From contig BTRK01000003.1 in assembly GCA_036245805.1 (NCBI GenBank), forward strand, positions 40,069,215-40,133,214: a stretch of DNA of 64,000 nt, read 5' to 3'. The position numbers were made by a program, and so were the translations under genes. The notes beneath the pieces were generated by a model. The model was not told the DNA's origin. It saw only the letters and a list, made by a program, of their open reading frames with translations, and searched no databases. How positions within the stretch are numbered: the first letter of the stretch is position 1; the number at the start of each line of letters is the position of its first letter. Positions 33,960-45,177 of this stretch are shown one piece after another. This DNA is from Pristionchus mayeri (taxonomy: Eukaryota > Nematoda > Chromadorea > Rhabditida > Neodiplogasteridae).

Positions 33960-35502
33960 TTAAGAGACCCTCCACGAAAGAACGTAACAACTGTGCAGAG
34001 GCCCACGGATGGTGAAAAATTCGATAATTTCCAAACTTTTTTTCTGAAGTGTAGGTACCGAGTGCTGATTGACGGCCGCAATAGCTAAGGTCAGAGGTCG
34101 ATTTAGAAAAAGTTTCAGATACCCCGACTTTTTGGTGTCGAAAAAGTTGATATCCCAGAATGATATGACAAATACATATTCTGGTGTATTTTCACTCGTA
34201 GATAACGAATTTGCATGTTAAAATGCGAAAAATTGCGAAACCAAACAGCCATCCCCAAAAAACCAATTTTTAGACAACATTTTGGAAGATTCCAAAAAAA
34301 GTGTTCTCACTACGATTTTCGAAATCTACGCAAAAATCTATACTAGATCTGAATTTTTCAGATTTTTAAAAAATACACTTTTTGGGAAAGTTGATTGAAA
34401 ATACGCCAAAGTGGCCTAAATGCCATATAGGGCGTCAGGTAATTCTGAATATTGGGCCAGTTTTTGCGTCCATTGGACTATAAACAGTTCTAAATTAGTA
34501 ATAGTAACATTTTTATTGTGATAGAACCTAAAAATAGCGAAAAATATCAAAAATTCAAAAACTCATTTTTTGCTCCCTGGCTGCGAGGCCAAATATTAAA
34601 CATTCACAAAGTAAGCCAGAATAAAGATTTTCTGATGTATTTCGACCCGTAGAAAACGAATTTTAACATATTTTCGCACCAAAACGAAAATGAAAGTTTT
34701 TGGGCTCAAAAATTCGTGATTTTCAGCCAAAACCCAAGGTTTTCTGAGACATTGGCAATTGAACGTGTATTGGACAGCTGTATTTGTAATTTTTTCTGAT
34801 ACTACAGATCGATATCAGCGGGATAAGCTTTGATTTTGATGCGTTTATGCATCAATTATTTGTAGAAAAAATACCAAAAATCATTCTAATGGGTTCGGCA
34901 TGAAATTTCAGAATTTTTCAGAATTCACTTTTCAAAGGTTCCACATATCTCGAAAGACGGAAAATGTTATGTTTTCATATTTACAACTGTTTCTAGTCCA
35001 ATGGACGCAAAAACTGGCCCAAAATTCAGAATTACCTGACGCCCGATATGGCACTTAGGCCACTTTGGCGTACTTTCAATCAACTTTCCCAAAAAGTGTA
35101 TTTTTTTAAAAATCTGCAAAATTCAGATCTAGTATAGGTTCCGAAATTATACATTCCGAAATTTTTCGATTTTATTCGATCTTCCAAAATGTTTTGGAAA
35201 AAAAATTGGTTTTTTGGCGATGGTTGTTTTGTTTCGCGATTTTTCGCATTTTAACACACAAATTCGTTATCTACGAGTGAAAATACACCAGAATGTGTAT
35301 TTGTCATGTCATTCTGGGGTATCAACTTTTTCGACTCCAAAAATTGGGGGTATCTGAAACTTTTTCGAAATTGACCTCTGACCTTAGCTATTGCGGCCGT
35401 CAATCAGCACTGGGTACCTACACTTCAGAAAAAAAGTTTGGAAATTTTCGAATTTTTCACCATCCGTGGACCTGTTACGTTCTCTGGTGGAGGGTCTCTT
35501 AA
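33960..35502. mobile_element. TTAA-flanked foldback element, family F copy 2
   Basis: A 1,543-bp near-palindrome starting TTAAGAGACCCTCCACGAAA and ending in its mirror, with TTAA at 33960-33963 and 35499-35502. The outer 250 bp match copies 1 and 3; the interior is longer than in copy 1. It sits in the first recognised intron of the PHD gene. Confidence 0.88.
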
Positions 35503-35888
35503 TCCAATTCTTCACAACCATGCCCGAAAACTGTCATCACAGTCTATGTGCCGCACCGGTAACCCAGATATCACGGGAGTTTCCAAAATTTGAAAACAAT
35601 ATAGGAATACCTGTTGATTCTCTCCAGCCACAGCTCGTCCAGTCGGTCGTCCTGGTAGATCCTCAGAGGGGTTCGTGCAGTACATGCCTCTCTTCCTTCT
35701 GGTACGGGGCCGGGCAAGCTGCAAACATTTACAATAATGGAAATAATCAAACGTGAACTTTTGCGAGATGTCTAGCATGAATGCGCGAAAATTCGGTTGA
35801 TGTCAGCATGCACGTATTTACCCAATTAATAGTCAAAATGTCTATCTACAACCATAAAATTGTCCGTCTGCATTGACGTATTTACAAG

Positions 35889-37582
35889 TACCCCGGAGAT
35901 CTCTGGTATCAATCACACAACATCTGACATGGCGGAGTGGGTAAACAATACCTACCGCGCAAAGATTTCAACAATATCAACTTACAGCCTAAAGGGTCCA
36001 CTCGATGAATGCGGGATGATGCAGGCTTGGTCTCGAAGTGGGGCAGATTCTTGGCATGGAGAAGCATCTGAATGACAACTCTGGCTCTCGCTCATTCACT
36101 TTCTGCCTTTTTCGCACTCTTTTTACCGTCATGCATTTTCAGTTCAAATCTTCGCTAGGTAAAATTATTGTTTAAAATAAAACAATAATAGTTTTAAAAA
36201 AGATAGAGATCAGAAAAGTTGCTTAACTGTCCCTCTACCGTATGCTACATCACGCGTTTGCTACCGTACTTACCGTTACGGAATATGAGAAGAGCTTTGG
36301 CTGCAATAGGATAGGGTTAGACCAAAATCTCCATCTCTTATCGATCACAGGTCGCACGCGCAATCAGATAACCAGCCAGCGTACCACGAAATTCACTGGT
36401 ACAAATTCGAAAATATTTGAGAAAAAAATTGTAATTTTGGAATGTTTTTGATTGTGGTTCGATCAGTCTACTAATATGGAGAAGGAGAGAGATGAATCAC
36501 TCGTTCAGTAAAAATATTAAGGGGTCGATAATGATTGATGACCTCGAATCTCTTATCGTACAACTTGTTATGCTCGTAGATTGCTTATTATTATATCATT
36601 ACGCCCAGCAAATAAAACAAAACTTTACTTGTTCAAGATATATACAAAAAAATGAAGATCAAGATCAGCAAAAGTGGGCGGAAGCGGTAGGTGGACTGAA
36701 AACATAAAAATGCTAGAAACAATTCAACTTACACTTTTACGCTACGCGGATTCAATTGACTATTTTTTACAAATAATAGCCCGGAGATCTCTGGTCTCAT
36801 TCACACGCTATCTGACATGGCGGAGTGGGTGAACAATACCTGGCACACAAAGATTTCAACAATATCAACTCAAAGCCTAAAGGTTTCCCTTGAGGCATGC
36901 GGGATGTCGCAGGGCTTGGTCTCGAAGTGGGGGGATTCTTGGGATGGAGAAGCACCTGAATGGCAAGTCTGATTCTCGCTCTTGCATTTTCTGACTGTTT
37001 AGCAGTCGTTCTGCAGTCATGAATTTTCAGTTCAATTCTTCGCTAGGTAAAATGACTGTTTAAAATAAAATAATAAAAGAAAAAAATAAACAATAATAGA
37101 AAAAAAATTAAAAAATAATTGTTTTAAAAAAGATAGAGATCAGAAAAGTTGCTTAACTGTCCCTCCACCGTATGCTACATCACGCGTATGCTACCGTACT
37201 ATCCACTTCATACACAGGTCGCACGACACACAGGTCGCACGCGCAATCAGATAACCAGACAGCGTACCACGAAATTCACTGGTACAAATTCGAACAATTT
37301 TTTGAGAAAAATTGCAATTTTGAAATGTTTTTGATTGTGTATTGATCAGTCTGCTAATATGGAGAAGAAGAGAGATGAATCATTCGTTATGTAAAAATAG
37401 TAAACGATCGATAATGATTGCTGACCTCGAATGTCTTATCATTAACTTGTTATGCTCGTACATTGCTTATTATTTTATCATGACGCCCAGCAAATAAAAC
37501 AAAACTGTACTTGTGCAAGATATATACAAAAAATGAAGATCGGCAAACAATCAGCAAAAGTGGGCGGAAGCAGCAGAAAACG
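35889..37582. repeat. Tandem duplication of about 0.9 kb
   Basis: Unit 1 (35889-36690) and unit 2 (36780-37582) begin cggagatctctggt and end at aaaagtgggcggaag. They share ggcggagtgggt, tcaacaatatcaac, ctaccgtatgctacatcacgcg and gatatatacaaaaa. Each contains, on the minus strand, a possible exon around 36000-36070 and 36890-36960. The unit 1 copy keeps a gtaagt donor, whereas unit 2 reads ttgagt. Divergence is moderate, with several indels. Confidence 0.75.
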
Positions 37583-37584
37583 AG

Positions 37585-37921
37585 ACTGATACATAAGAAT
37601 GCGCTAAACTACAAAATGAGGTACGGTGAAAACAGAATAGATAATGTGAGTAAGGGGACTTGCGGGTGGATAAACTACGAACAAAATAGCGAGACTACCT
37701 TCAATCAGTTAGCAATGTCTGATCAAAGTAGAACTTCAAATTAGTAAAAATAATACAATACAAGTAAAACGATGCTTGCTCCCTAACGAATAACAATAAA
37801 AAAGAGATCAAAGATCAAAAGAAGGAAAAATAAGGAAATGACAACCCGATAAGACGCAATCGATACTATCGGAGTGTGGGAAGGCAGTGCAAGTACAAGG
37901 GGAGAGATCAATGATCAGGGA
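37585..37921. other. 3' flank of the second PHD-gene copy
   Basis: From 37714 the sequence repeats 25673-25880 nearly exactly, so the duplication that made the two copies extends past the stop codon. No other feature seen. Confidence 0.55.
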
Positions 37922-40700
37922 TCAGAAATACTTGACATCTCGGCGATCGCGCAATTTACTGGGCGTTGTCGGGGTTACGGTAGTGGAGTGTTGCTTGGAT
38001 ACGGTACCTGCTGAGGATACGGTGGGCAGGTCGTCAGAGGGCGGGTTCTGGGGTCGCAGCTTGCTGCGAGCGGGCGTGGTCTTGATGGGGGGGGGGGCGT
38101 GAGAGGGAGGGGCGGGAGGAGGGAGGATGAGGGAAGGGACGAGGAGGGGGAGAACCGGGAGTGGGAATGACGGAGGCGAACGAGACCGTGCGACGACTGC
38201 TGCTGCAAATTATAATAATATTGTGTAGACACTGTGTACTTTTTTTGCAGCAAAAATATTTTGGCAATAAAACTTATGTTTCAACCGCATTACATTTTCA
38301 CAAACTCTCGCTTCCTGTAATCGTACCACCACAGAATTTTCGGGGAACAAAATTTATTTATATAACATGATCCAACTATTCTAATTATTCTCAGTGTCAC
38401 CCTACCTCCTCTTGATCTTGGAAGGTGATTCCCCTCCTCCCGTTCCTCCTCTCGGTGTTATCTTCACTCCCGTTCTCTATCCCCTCACTCTTCGCACTTC
38501 CTCCCCCTCCTCCTCCTGCCATAACTCCGTTCTCCTTCGTAGGCGAAGCGTGGGAAGACGCGCGACCTGAAAGTGTGTTTTATTCCAGTCAATTGATCTT
38601 GTTCCTAGCCCTATGATGTTAAATCAAGAATATGTATTCAACCGTACAATGTGCAACTCATTATGGACAACCAAGTTTTCGCAACCTAATGCATTCCCAC
38701 AACCGCAATTTACGAGGTTCACTACTTCGCACTTTTCATTCAAAATACCTTCCCTATAGCTTCTGATTTTCCCATAGCTACAAAAAAATAGCTTCTGCAT
38801 AATCCATGCATTCTTCATTCACCACTAGCCGGCGAGAGCACTGCTGCAGTTGCTGCAGTTGCTGCAGCTTCGGACGTGCTGCTTCGTTCTCTCCTCCACC
38901 AGTACTTCTCTTGTGGGGTTTGGAAGAGGCCACCTCCTCGGCCAGTCGATCTCTCTCTGCTATCTATAAGAAGAAGAAATTATTTTGAAAGAACGGAAAA
39001 AAAAGATCCAAGGAATTGCATACCCAGAGAAATATGCAAAAACATATCTCATTGAGGCATCAGCAAAGTGTGTGAATGTAATTCTAATCTCGCATACATT
39101 TATTTTTAAGGTGAATTCTGCACTCATCTCCAGCAGCCTACTAATCTAGCGTTTCATGAATATTTGACCGTCATCTCTCATCTAAAAACATTAATACTCG
39201 GCTGATTTTTCCGAAATATTTGAATAACAATAAATCCCACTCCCTACTTTCAACGAGTTAGCTCAGTAACCTAAAAGATTTCCCTTCTCACCTCTTCCTC
39301 AGTCATATCCTGTTGTATTCCATCTACGATCTGTGCTATGACTCGTGTAGAGAGAGGAATGCCCGGCTGCCCGTCCAACTCAACCAAATGACGGAAGAGA
39401 TCGTGACTGAAAGGAACGCGAATGTTTAGAATTGATATGGAATCTTCTAGCATATTAGAGTCCATTGGAATCAATCTGCAATCGATTTTTTTCAATATAA
39501 TTCGAAAATTCGTGAACAAATGTGGTCGGTATATTCGTGTTTCTGTTACTTGGTAAATGCAGTCCAAATTGAATAGGATCAATAGGGAGGATGCGAAGTC
39601 AAAAGCTAAAAAATAGCTCGCTTCGTTTCGATTATATCCTTCTTCTTCCTCTCCCTCTTCATTATCATGTCGCACCCGAGACGACCCTGCACATTCATTC
39701 GAAAAGCGCGAAATCATCGGGCAGCAAATTTGTCCTTTCAAGTCACCCATTCCATCCGTCACATAAAGAGAAGGAGCATTACATTATAAATCCAGCAATT
39801 AATCGTAATAAAACCGTAGGAGAAAATGGGTCACCCTGTCAGCAGTCTGGAATACGTGTTTCTGGAATCTCCAGCACTTGAGATGGAAGGGCGTCAGCTG
39901 GTGCTGCACGTCGTCTGAGGCACGCAGCTGAACGGAAACAATTGCAAGTTGTTTACGCACACCCTCACGATACCCGACAAGGTGCACAGGGGAGCGGGGT
40001 TGAAGCTGGAAATCGAAAACCGGGGGTGTTTAGGGTCAAAAGGGGGGGGGGGGGGGGGGGTAATCGTAAATGATCCTTTTTTGTGACAAAATTTTCCAAA
40101 AAAACCGGTGGTGTTTCACAGCTGGCTTCGATGGTGCCCACCTATGACAAGGTGCATTGCCAATCAACTATGACAACATCTCAACCTTTCACAACCGTTT
40201 TGCTCAGTTGAAGTGGGCTCCCACGTCCCCTCTCTCATTCAAACTTACCATAATCTGTCCCTCCGAGTCTCCCTGGGCGCTCTCGAGTGTGAGGATGGCG
40301 TCTCCGTGTCCACATCGATCTCCAAGTGAGGGGCAGCGATCTGTGAATTAAGTTTTTCTGTATAAGGCATCTGATTATTACTGTCCGATTCCATCATCAA
40401 TCTAGTATAATACACTCACGAACCACGAAATCATCGGGCAATATGAGTGCGTGTGATATGGAAAAGAAATACTAATCAATTATTGTTTTTTAACCAAATG
40501 CATTCGATGCACTATCCGAAACCATCATCCCTCTAGTATCATCCACTCGTGTAGCACCAAACCGCAGTCTTTAGTCGTTGTTTCCCAATTCCGTTGTACA
40601 ACGAAACAGTATTCTCACCAGTGGTCTTCATCCATTCTCGCTCCTCTTTTGCTTCCAGAACTCTTAGACATCGGAGGCGAACAGAGGAGGCAGCGACGAT
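37922..40700 (-). pseudogene. 3' half of a second copy of the PHD-class gene
   Basis: Minus-strand exons, 5' to 3': 40700-40619 (L-E-A-K-E-E-R-E-W), 40340-40249 (C-G-H-G-D-A-I-L-T-L-E-S-A), 40005-39835 (V-G-Y-R-E-G-V-R-K-Q), 39406-39292 (H-D-L-F-R-H-L-V-E-L-D-G), 38963-38823 (I-A-E-R-D-R-L-A-E-E-V), 38566-38406 (A-S-P-A-K-E-N-G) and 38202-37922 (T-P-A-R-S-K-L-R-P-Q). Acceptors and donors are conserved. The PHD and extended PHD exons are absent, replaced upstream by repeat DNA up to the palindrome centre. Lesions: two bases lost in the 38406 exon relative to the first copy, and a G run (11 on the plus strand) one base too long in the last exon. The 39835-39292 junction does not join in phase with the sites I chose. 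Function of this C-terminal half is unknown; the I-A-E-R-D-R-L-A-E-E helix may be a coiled coil. Confidence 0.65.
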
Positions 40701-41165
40701 CTAGGAGAAGATATAGTTTGTATTTTTTAATCCCATGGTCTATGAAATCAGCTGCATCCGTAAGGCCAGACTTATGAGGCATCGCCGAAACTGACATAAT
40801 CTAACTAGAGCTCATCTCTTCTCCCAGCTCTCAATAAATGCAATACAATTTTGTATGTGACAAAGGGACGAACCATCGTTGTGAGTGTCTTACTTCATAC
40901 ATCTGACTATTGTGCAACCCGAAACCGTCTGCCACTCTGAGGCTTTGTTGTATCTTGATAATCAACACCCTGCTTCTGAGAAACGAAATTTCGGTGCTAC
41001 GCCTCCTACTGCAACCATAACTCGTCTAAATATCATACTTTATTTTAGGATATTTTAGGATTTAGGATTTTAGGATTGTTTTAACCTGTATAACTCTTGT
41101 TGTCTATCACAACGAATCTCGCAGTCTTGAATCTCTCATCACAACGACTTGACGGGGAATCACAC

Positions 41166-41461
41166 TTAAAGGGGTGCTCCGGGGAATGTTTAGTCACTCA
41201 TAGTGGCAGCGTGGATATCGTAGAGGCCACTAACCCGACCAGAGCTCACTTTGTCCGAAGTTCCACAGACGCCTCTGAGGCTATTTACATACGCGCAAAG
41301 TTCATTGAAAGCGCAGAGTCGTGACTGGTTCGTTTATGTTTCACTTGGTCTACTTAATCTTCGCCTCTTTATTGTGGTAAATTCGCTACAGTTTCCCATT
41401 GAGAGCGCAGAATTTTCGTGGTGGGACTCCCTATAATTCGTTCCCCGGAGCACTCCTTTAA
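41166..41461. mobile_element. TTAA-flanked MITE, family E copy 2
   Basis: A 296-bp element with TTAA at 41166-41169 and 41458-41461 and ends AAGGGGTGCTCCGGGGAA and mirror. It is mirrored by copy 4 at 44417-44712, so it was present before the inverted duplication formed. Confidence 0.88.
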
Positions 41462-42133
41462 CCGTCATGAGAGACATAAGATTAGGTAGGAGATGGATAA
41501 ATGTAGACACTGCAAGCTCCGCCCACTTTGCTCGGGCACGATCCCTCTCTAAAGAAAGATTTAGGGAGCACGAGCTTCATTCGCAACCAAATCGTTCGCT
41601 CTAAACTGATTCATCTAGATCTCCCCTCTATCTATCAGTAAACTGAGGCGGAACGTCCATGTTCGTGTTTGAGTAGGTCAGCATTCGACTTAAAGGTTGC
41701 GAAAAGGCGAAATCATCCCTCAAAGTGGAAGTACTTAGCTCCCCCTTTGGCCATTTGTTACTCAAGGCCCTATGCAACTTTCTATCAAAACAGAACATTC
41801 AAAAGTTAAGGCGCTGACCCGTGCTTCAAAGAAGATCAGTTTGTGGGGAGCTCATTAAGGGAGAGAGGCAAACGCGAAACTCCGCCTCCTCGCCCTCCCT
41901 CTTCTCGCCTGTTTCTGCCCCGGCGTGTGTAGAGAGCAGCGCGCCTACTAGAGAGCGCGGACGTAGCCCTCATTCGCAACCTTTCTGGGGTGAGGCGCAT
42001 CCGGGAAAGGGCGAAGCCCTGCCCAAATTTTTGGGCGATTTGACAGGAGAGGCGTCAGAAATGGCTCCGCCCCTTTCTTCCTCTTCTCGCTTTTCTGCCG
42101 CTCTCCGATGGGGCACCTTTTCACGTACTTTAT
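41462..42133. other. Arm DNA without gene; GC-rich repeat-like stretch
   Basis: The region 41820-42125 is unusually GC-rich for the window and contains ccgggaaagggcgaagccctgcccaaat, a short self-complementary stretch. A 104-codon plus-strand frame and its mirror at 43833-44057 have no recognisable motif. I see no transposon ends and leave it unnamed. Confidence 0.35.
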
Positions 42134-43742
42134 GAGACCCTCCACCAGAGAACGTAACAGGTCTACGGATGGCTAAAAATTCGATAATTTCCAAACTTTT
42201 TTTCTGAAGTGTAGGCTCCGAGTGCTGATTGACGGCCGCAATAAGTAAGGCTGGGGGTCGATTGTAAAAATGTTTCAGGTACCTCCCATTTTTGGGGTCG
42301 AAAAAGTCGATATCTCAGAATGACATGACATATAGATTTTCGGGTGTATTTTCGAAGACACCGAATTTTGACATCGGAATGCTAAAAAAAATTTTTTTTT
42401 TTGCTTTTTTGACCATTTTTTTGCGATTTTGATAAATTTATAAATTCGTGCGCAGATTTTCAATACGATTTTTAGAATCTACTCATGAAAATATATATCC
42501 CATAAGAAAGTCAGATTTTAAAAAAATGATGATTTTTGAGATATGACGCCCCAAAGCTCGATTTTGCCTACGTCTCTAATTTGCCGAAAACATATCAGCA
42601 TGTCTCAATTGGCCATAAACATTATATCTCCTCGTCATTAGAGAATAACAAACACAAAATTTAAAATATAATTTTTTTCGGGCTCAGTCGAGACCAAAAA
42701 TATCGACTTCTCAATAACGTGGGCAAAAGATGTTTTCTAGTGTATTTTCACTCGTAGAAACCGAATTTTCATAAGAGAACACTCATAAAAATGTTTTAGC
42801 GTTGTTACGATTTTTCACACTTTTTGGATATTTTCGAAATTCCAATTTTGGGGGTTTTCAAAATTCCATTTTAAAGAAGGAGTAACACGAAAAATTAGTG
42901 CAATTAGCCACTATGCGTATGCAATAGAAGCCGGCAGCCCGATAGTGAATCACTTTATCCGAAGTTTCACAGACAGCTCTGAGGCTATTTACGTATGTGC
43001 AAAGTTCACTGACAGCGCAGGGATGTGGCTAGTTCGTTTATGTTTCACTTGCTCTACATAGTTTTCGCCTCGTTCTTGGGGTAATTTGGCTACAGTTTCC
43101 CATTGCGAGCGCAGTATCTTCGTGGTGGGACTCCCTAGCATCCGCTCGTGTTACCCCTTCTTTAATCATCTTTTATCAGGAATGATGTAAATGATACTTC
43201 TAGTCATTCATACACGTTTTTAAGCTATTTGAAAAGACGGGGGTAAAAATTAAGCATTCTACATGGAAGCATATTTGACTATTTGCCCCCCAAAATCCAG
43301 CTTTGGGGCGTCATATCTCAAAAATCATCATTTTTAAAAATCTGATTTTCTTATGATATATATATTTTCATGAGTAGATTCTAAAAATCTTGTTGAAAAT
43401 CTGCGCACGAATTTATAAATTTATCAAAATCGCAAAAAATGGTCAAAAAAGCGTTTTTTGACCAAAACTTTTTTATTTCGAATTTTTTAGCATTCCGATG
43501 TCAAAATTCGGTGTCTACGAGTGAAAATACACCTGAAAATCTATATGTCATGTCATTCTGAGATATCGACTTTTTCGACCCCAAAAATGGGAGGTACCTG
43601 AAACATTTTTACAATCGACCCCCAGCCTTACTTATTGCGGCCGTCAATCAGCACTCGGAGCCTACACTTCAGAAAAAAAGTTTGGAAATTATCGAATTTT
43701 TAGCCATCCGTAGACCTGTTACGTTCTCTGGTGGAGGGTCTC
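42134..43742. mobile_element. Family F foldback copy 3, hinge of the giant palindrome
   Basis: Ends GAGACCCTCCACCAGAGAACG and mirror match copies 1 and 2. The arms agree over about 420 bp. The four bases outside are TTAT on the left and ATAA on the right. These are mirror images rather than a direct TTAA duplication, and the flanking DNA stays mirrored for about 4.6 kb. A family E copy (42871-43165) sits in the spacer and is not itself mirrored. Confidence 0.85.
42871..43165. mobile_element. TTAA-flanked MITE, family E copy 3 (divergent)
   Basis: A 295-bp element with TTAA at 42871-42874 and 43162-43165 and ends AAGAAGGAGTAACACGA and mirror-like ACACGAGC. The interior shares gaggctatttacgtatg, gcgcagggatgtgg and tacagtttcccattg with the other copies, but the termini differ, so it is an older subfamily. 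It lies in the spacer of the family F element. Confidence 0.82.
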
Positions 43743-44416
43743 ATAAAGTACGCGAAAAGGTGCCCCATCGGAGAGCGGCAGAAAAGCGAGAAGAGGAAGA
43801 AAGGGGCGGAGCCATTTCTGACGCCTCTCCTGTCAAATCGCCCAAAAATTTGGGCAGGGCTTCGCCCTTTCCCGGATGCGCCTCACCCCAGAAAGGTTAT
43901 GCGAATGAGGGCTACGTCCGCGCTCTCTAGTAGGCGCGCTGCTCTCTACACACGCCGGGGCAGAAACAGGCGAGAAGAGGGAGGGCGAGGAGGCGGAGTT
44001 TCGCGTTTGCCTCTCTCCCTTAATGAGCTCCCCACAAACTGATCTTCTTTGAAGCACGGGTCAGCGCCTTAACTTTTGAATGTTCTGTTTTGATAGAAAG
44101 TTGCATAGGGCCTTGAGTAACAAATGGCCAAAGGGGGAGCTAAGTACTTCCACTTTGAGGGATGATTTCGCCTTTTCGCAACCTTTAAGTCGAATGCTGA
44201 CCTACTCAAACACGAACATGGACGTTCCGCCTCAGTTTACTGATAGATAGAGGGGAGATCTAGATGAATCAGTTTAGAGCGAACGATTTGGTTGCGAATG
44301 AAGCTCGTGCTCCCTAAATCTTTCTTTAGAGAGGGATCGTGCCCGAGCAAAGTGGGCGGAGCTTGCAGTGTCTACATTTATCCATCTCCTACCTAATCTT
44401 ATGTCTCTCATGACGG

Positions 44417-44712
44417 TTAAAGGAGTGCTCCGGGGAACGAATTATAGGGAGTCCCACCACGAAAATTCTGCGCTCTCAATGGGAAACTGTAGCGAATTTA
44501 CCACAATAAAGAGGCGAAGATTAAGTAGACCAAGTGAAACATAAACGAACCAGTCACGACTCTGCGCTTTCAATGAACTTTGCGCGTATGTAAATAGCCT
44601 CAGAGGCGTCTGTGGAACTTCGGACAAAGTGAGCTCTGGTCGGGTTAGTGGCCTCTACGATATCCACGCTGCCACTATGAGTGACTAAACATTCCCCGGA
44701 GCACCCCTTTAA
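44417..44712. mobile_element. TTAA-flanked MITE, family E copy 4 (mirror of copy 2)
   Basis: A 296-bp element with TTAA at 44417-44420 and 44709-44712. It is the inverted-duplicate counterpart of 41166-41461 and near-identical to it. Confidence 0.88.
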
Positions 44713-45177
44713 GTGTGATTCCCCGTCAAGTCGTTGTGATGAGAGATTCAAGACTGCGAGATTCGTTGTGATAGACAACAAGAGTTATACAGGTTAAAAC
44801 AATCCTAAAATCCTAAATCCTAAAATATCCTAAAATAAAGTATGATATTTAGACGAGTTATGGTTGCAGTAGGAGGCGTAGCACCGAAATTTCGTTTCTC
44901 AGAAGCAGGGTGTTGATTATCAAGATACAACAAAGCCTCAGAGTGGCAGACGGTTTCGGGTTGCACAATAGTCAGATGTATGAAGTAAGACACTCACAAC
45001 GATGGTTCGTCCCTTTGTCACATACAAAATTGTATTGCATTTATTGAGAGCTGGGAGAAGAGATGAGCTCTAGTTAGATTATGTCAGTTTCGGCGATGCC
45101 TCATAAGTCTGGCCTTACGGATGCAGCTGATTTCATAGACCATGGGATTAAAAAATACAAACTATATCTTCTCCTAG

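Larger units (their letters stand above)
25885..36100 (-). pseudogene. PHD plus extended-PHD (JADE/BRPF/AF10-like) chromatin gene, decayed
   Basis: Exons on the minus strand, 5' to 3': 35718-35611 (Y-Q-D-D-R-L-D-E-L-W-L-E-R), 33868-33784 (E-F-E-I-E-C-F), 33601-33566 (D-V-C-Q), 33373-33293 (F-C-D-G-C-N-I-C-L-H-L-T-C-Y-G), 33078-33023, 31057-30947 ([19 protein letters not shown]), 30682-30556 (C-S-I-C, C-V-Q-C), 30502-30437 (A-F-H-T-T-C-A), 30247-30146, 28526-28412, 26599-26440 and 26161-25885 (stop TGA 25887-25885). Nearly all split codons join in phase. Zinc-ligand spacing is that of a PHD finger followed by an extended PHD finger, a histone-H3-reading module of BRPF, JADE and AF10 proteins; the tryptophan-rich segment before it resembles the enhancer-of-polycomb-like part of JADE/BRPF. 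Lesions: TGA at 30621-30619, TAG at 28414-28412, TAG at 26513-26511, Arg where the first PHD cysteine is expected, and three exons present in the 45-kb copy are missing. 5' exons not identified. Confidence 0.75.

Noticed and set aside
33548..34015. 155-codon plus-strand frame
   Set aside because: It lies opposite two better-supported minus-strand exons of the PHD gene and extends into a foldback terminus.
39271..39762. 163-codon minus-strand frame and its mirror at 46113-46604
   Set aside because: It reads through intron sequence into a genuine 115-nt exon; only the exon part is conserved with the first gene copy.
41821..44057. Mirrored 65-104-codon frames near the palindrome centre
   Set aside because: No motif, GC-rich repeat-like DNA, present only because the arm is duplicated.
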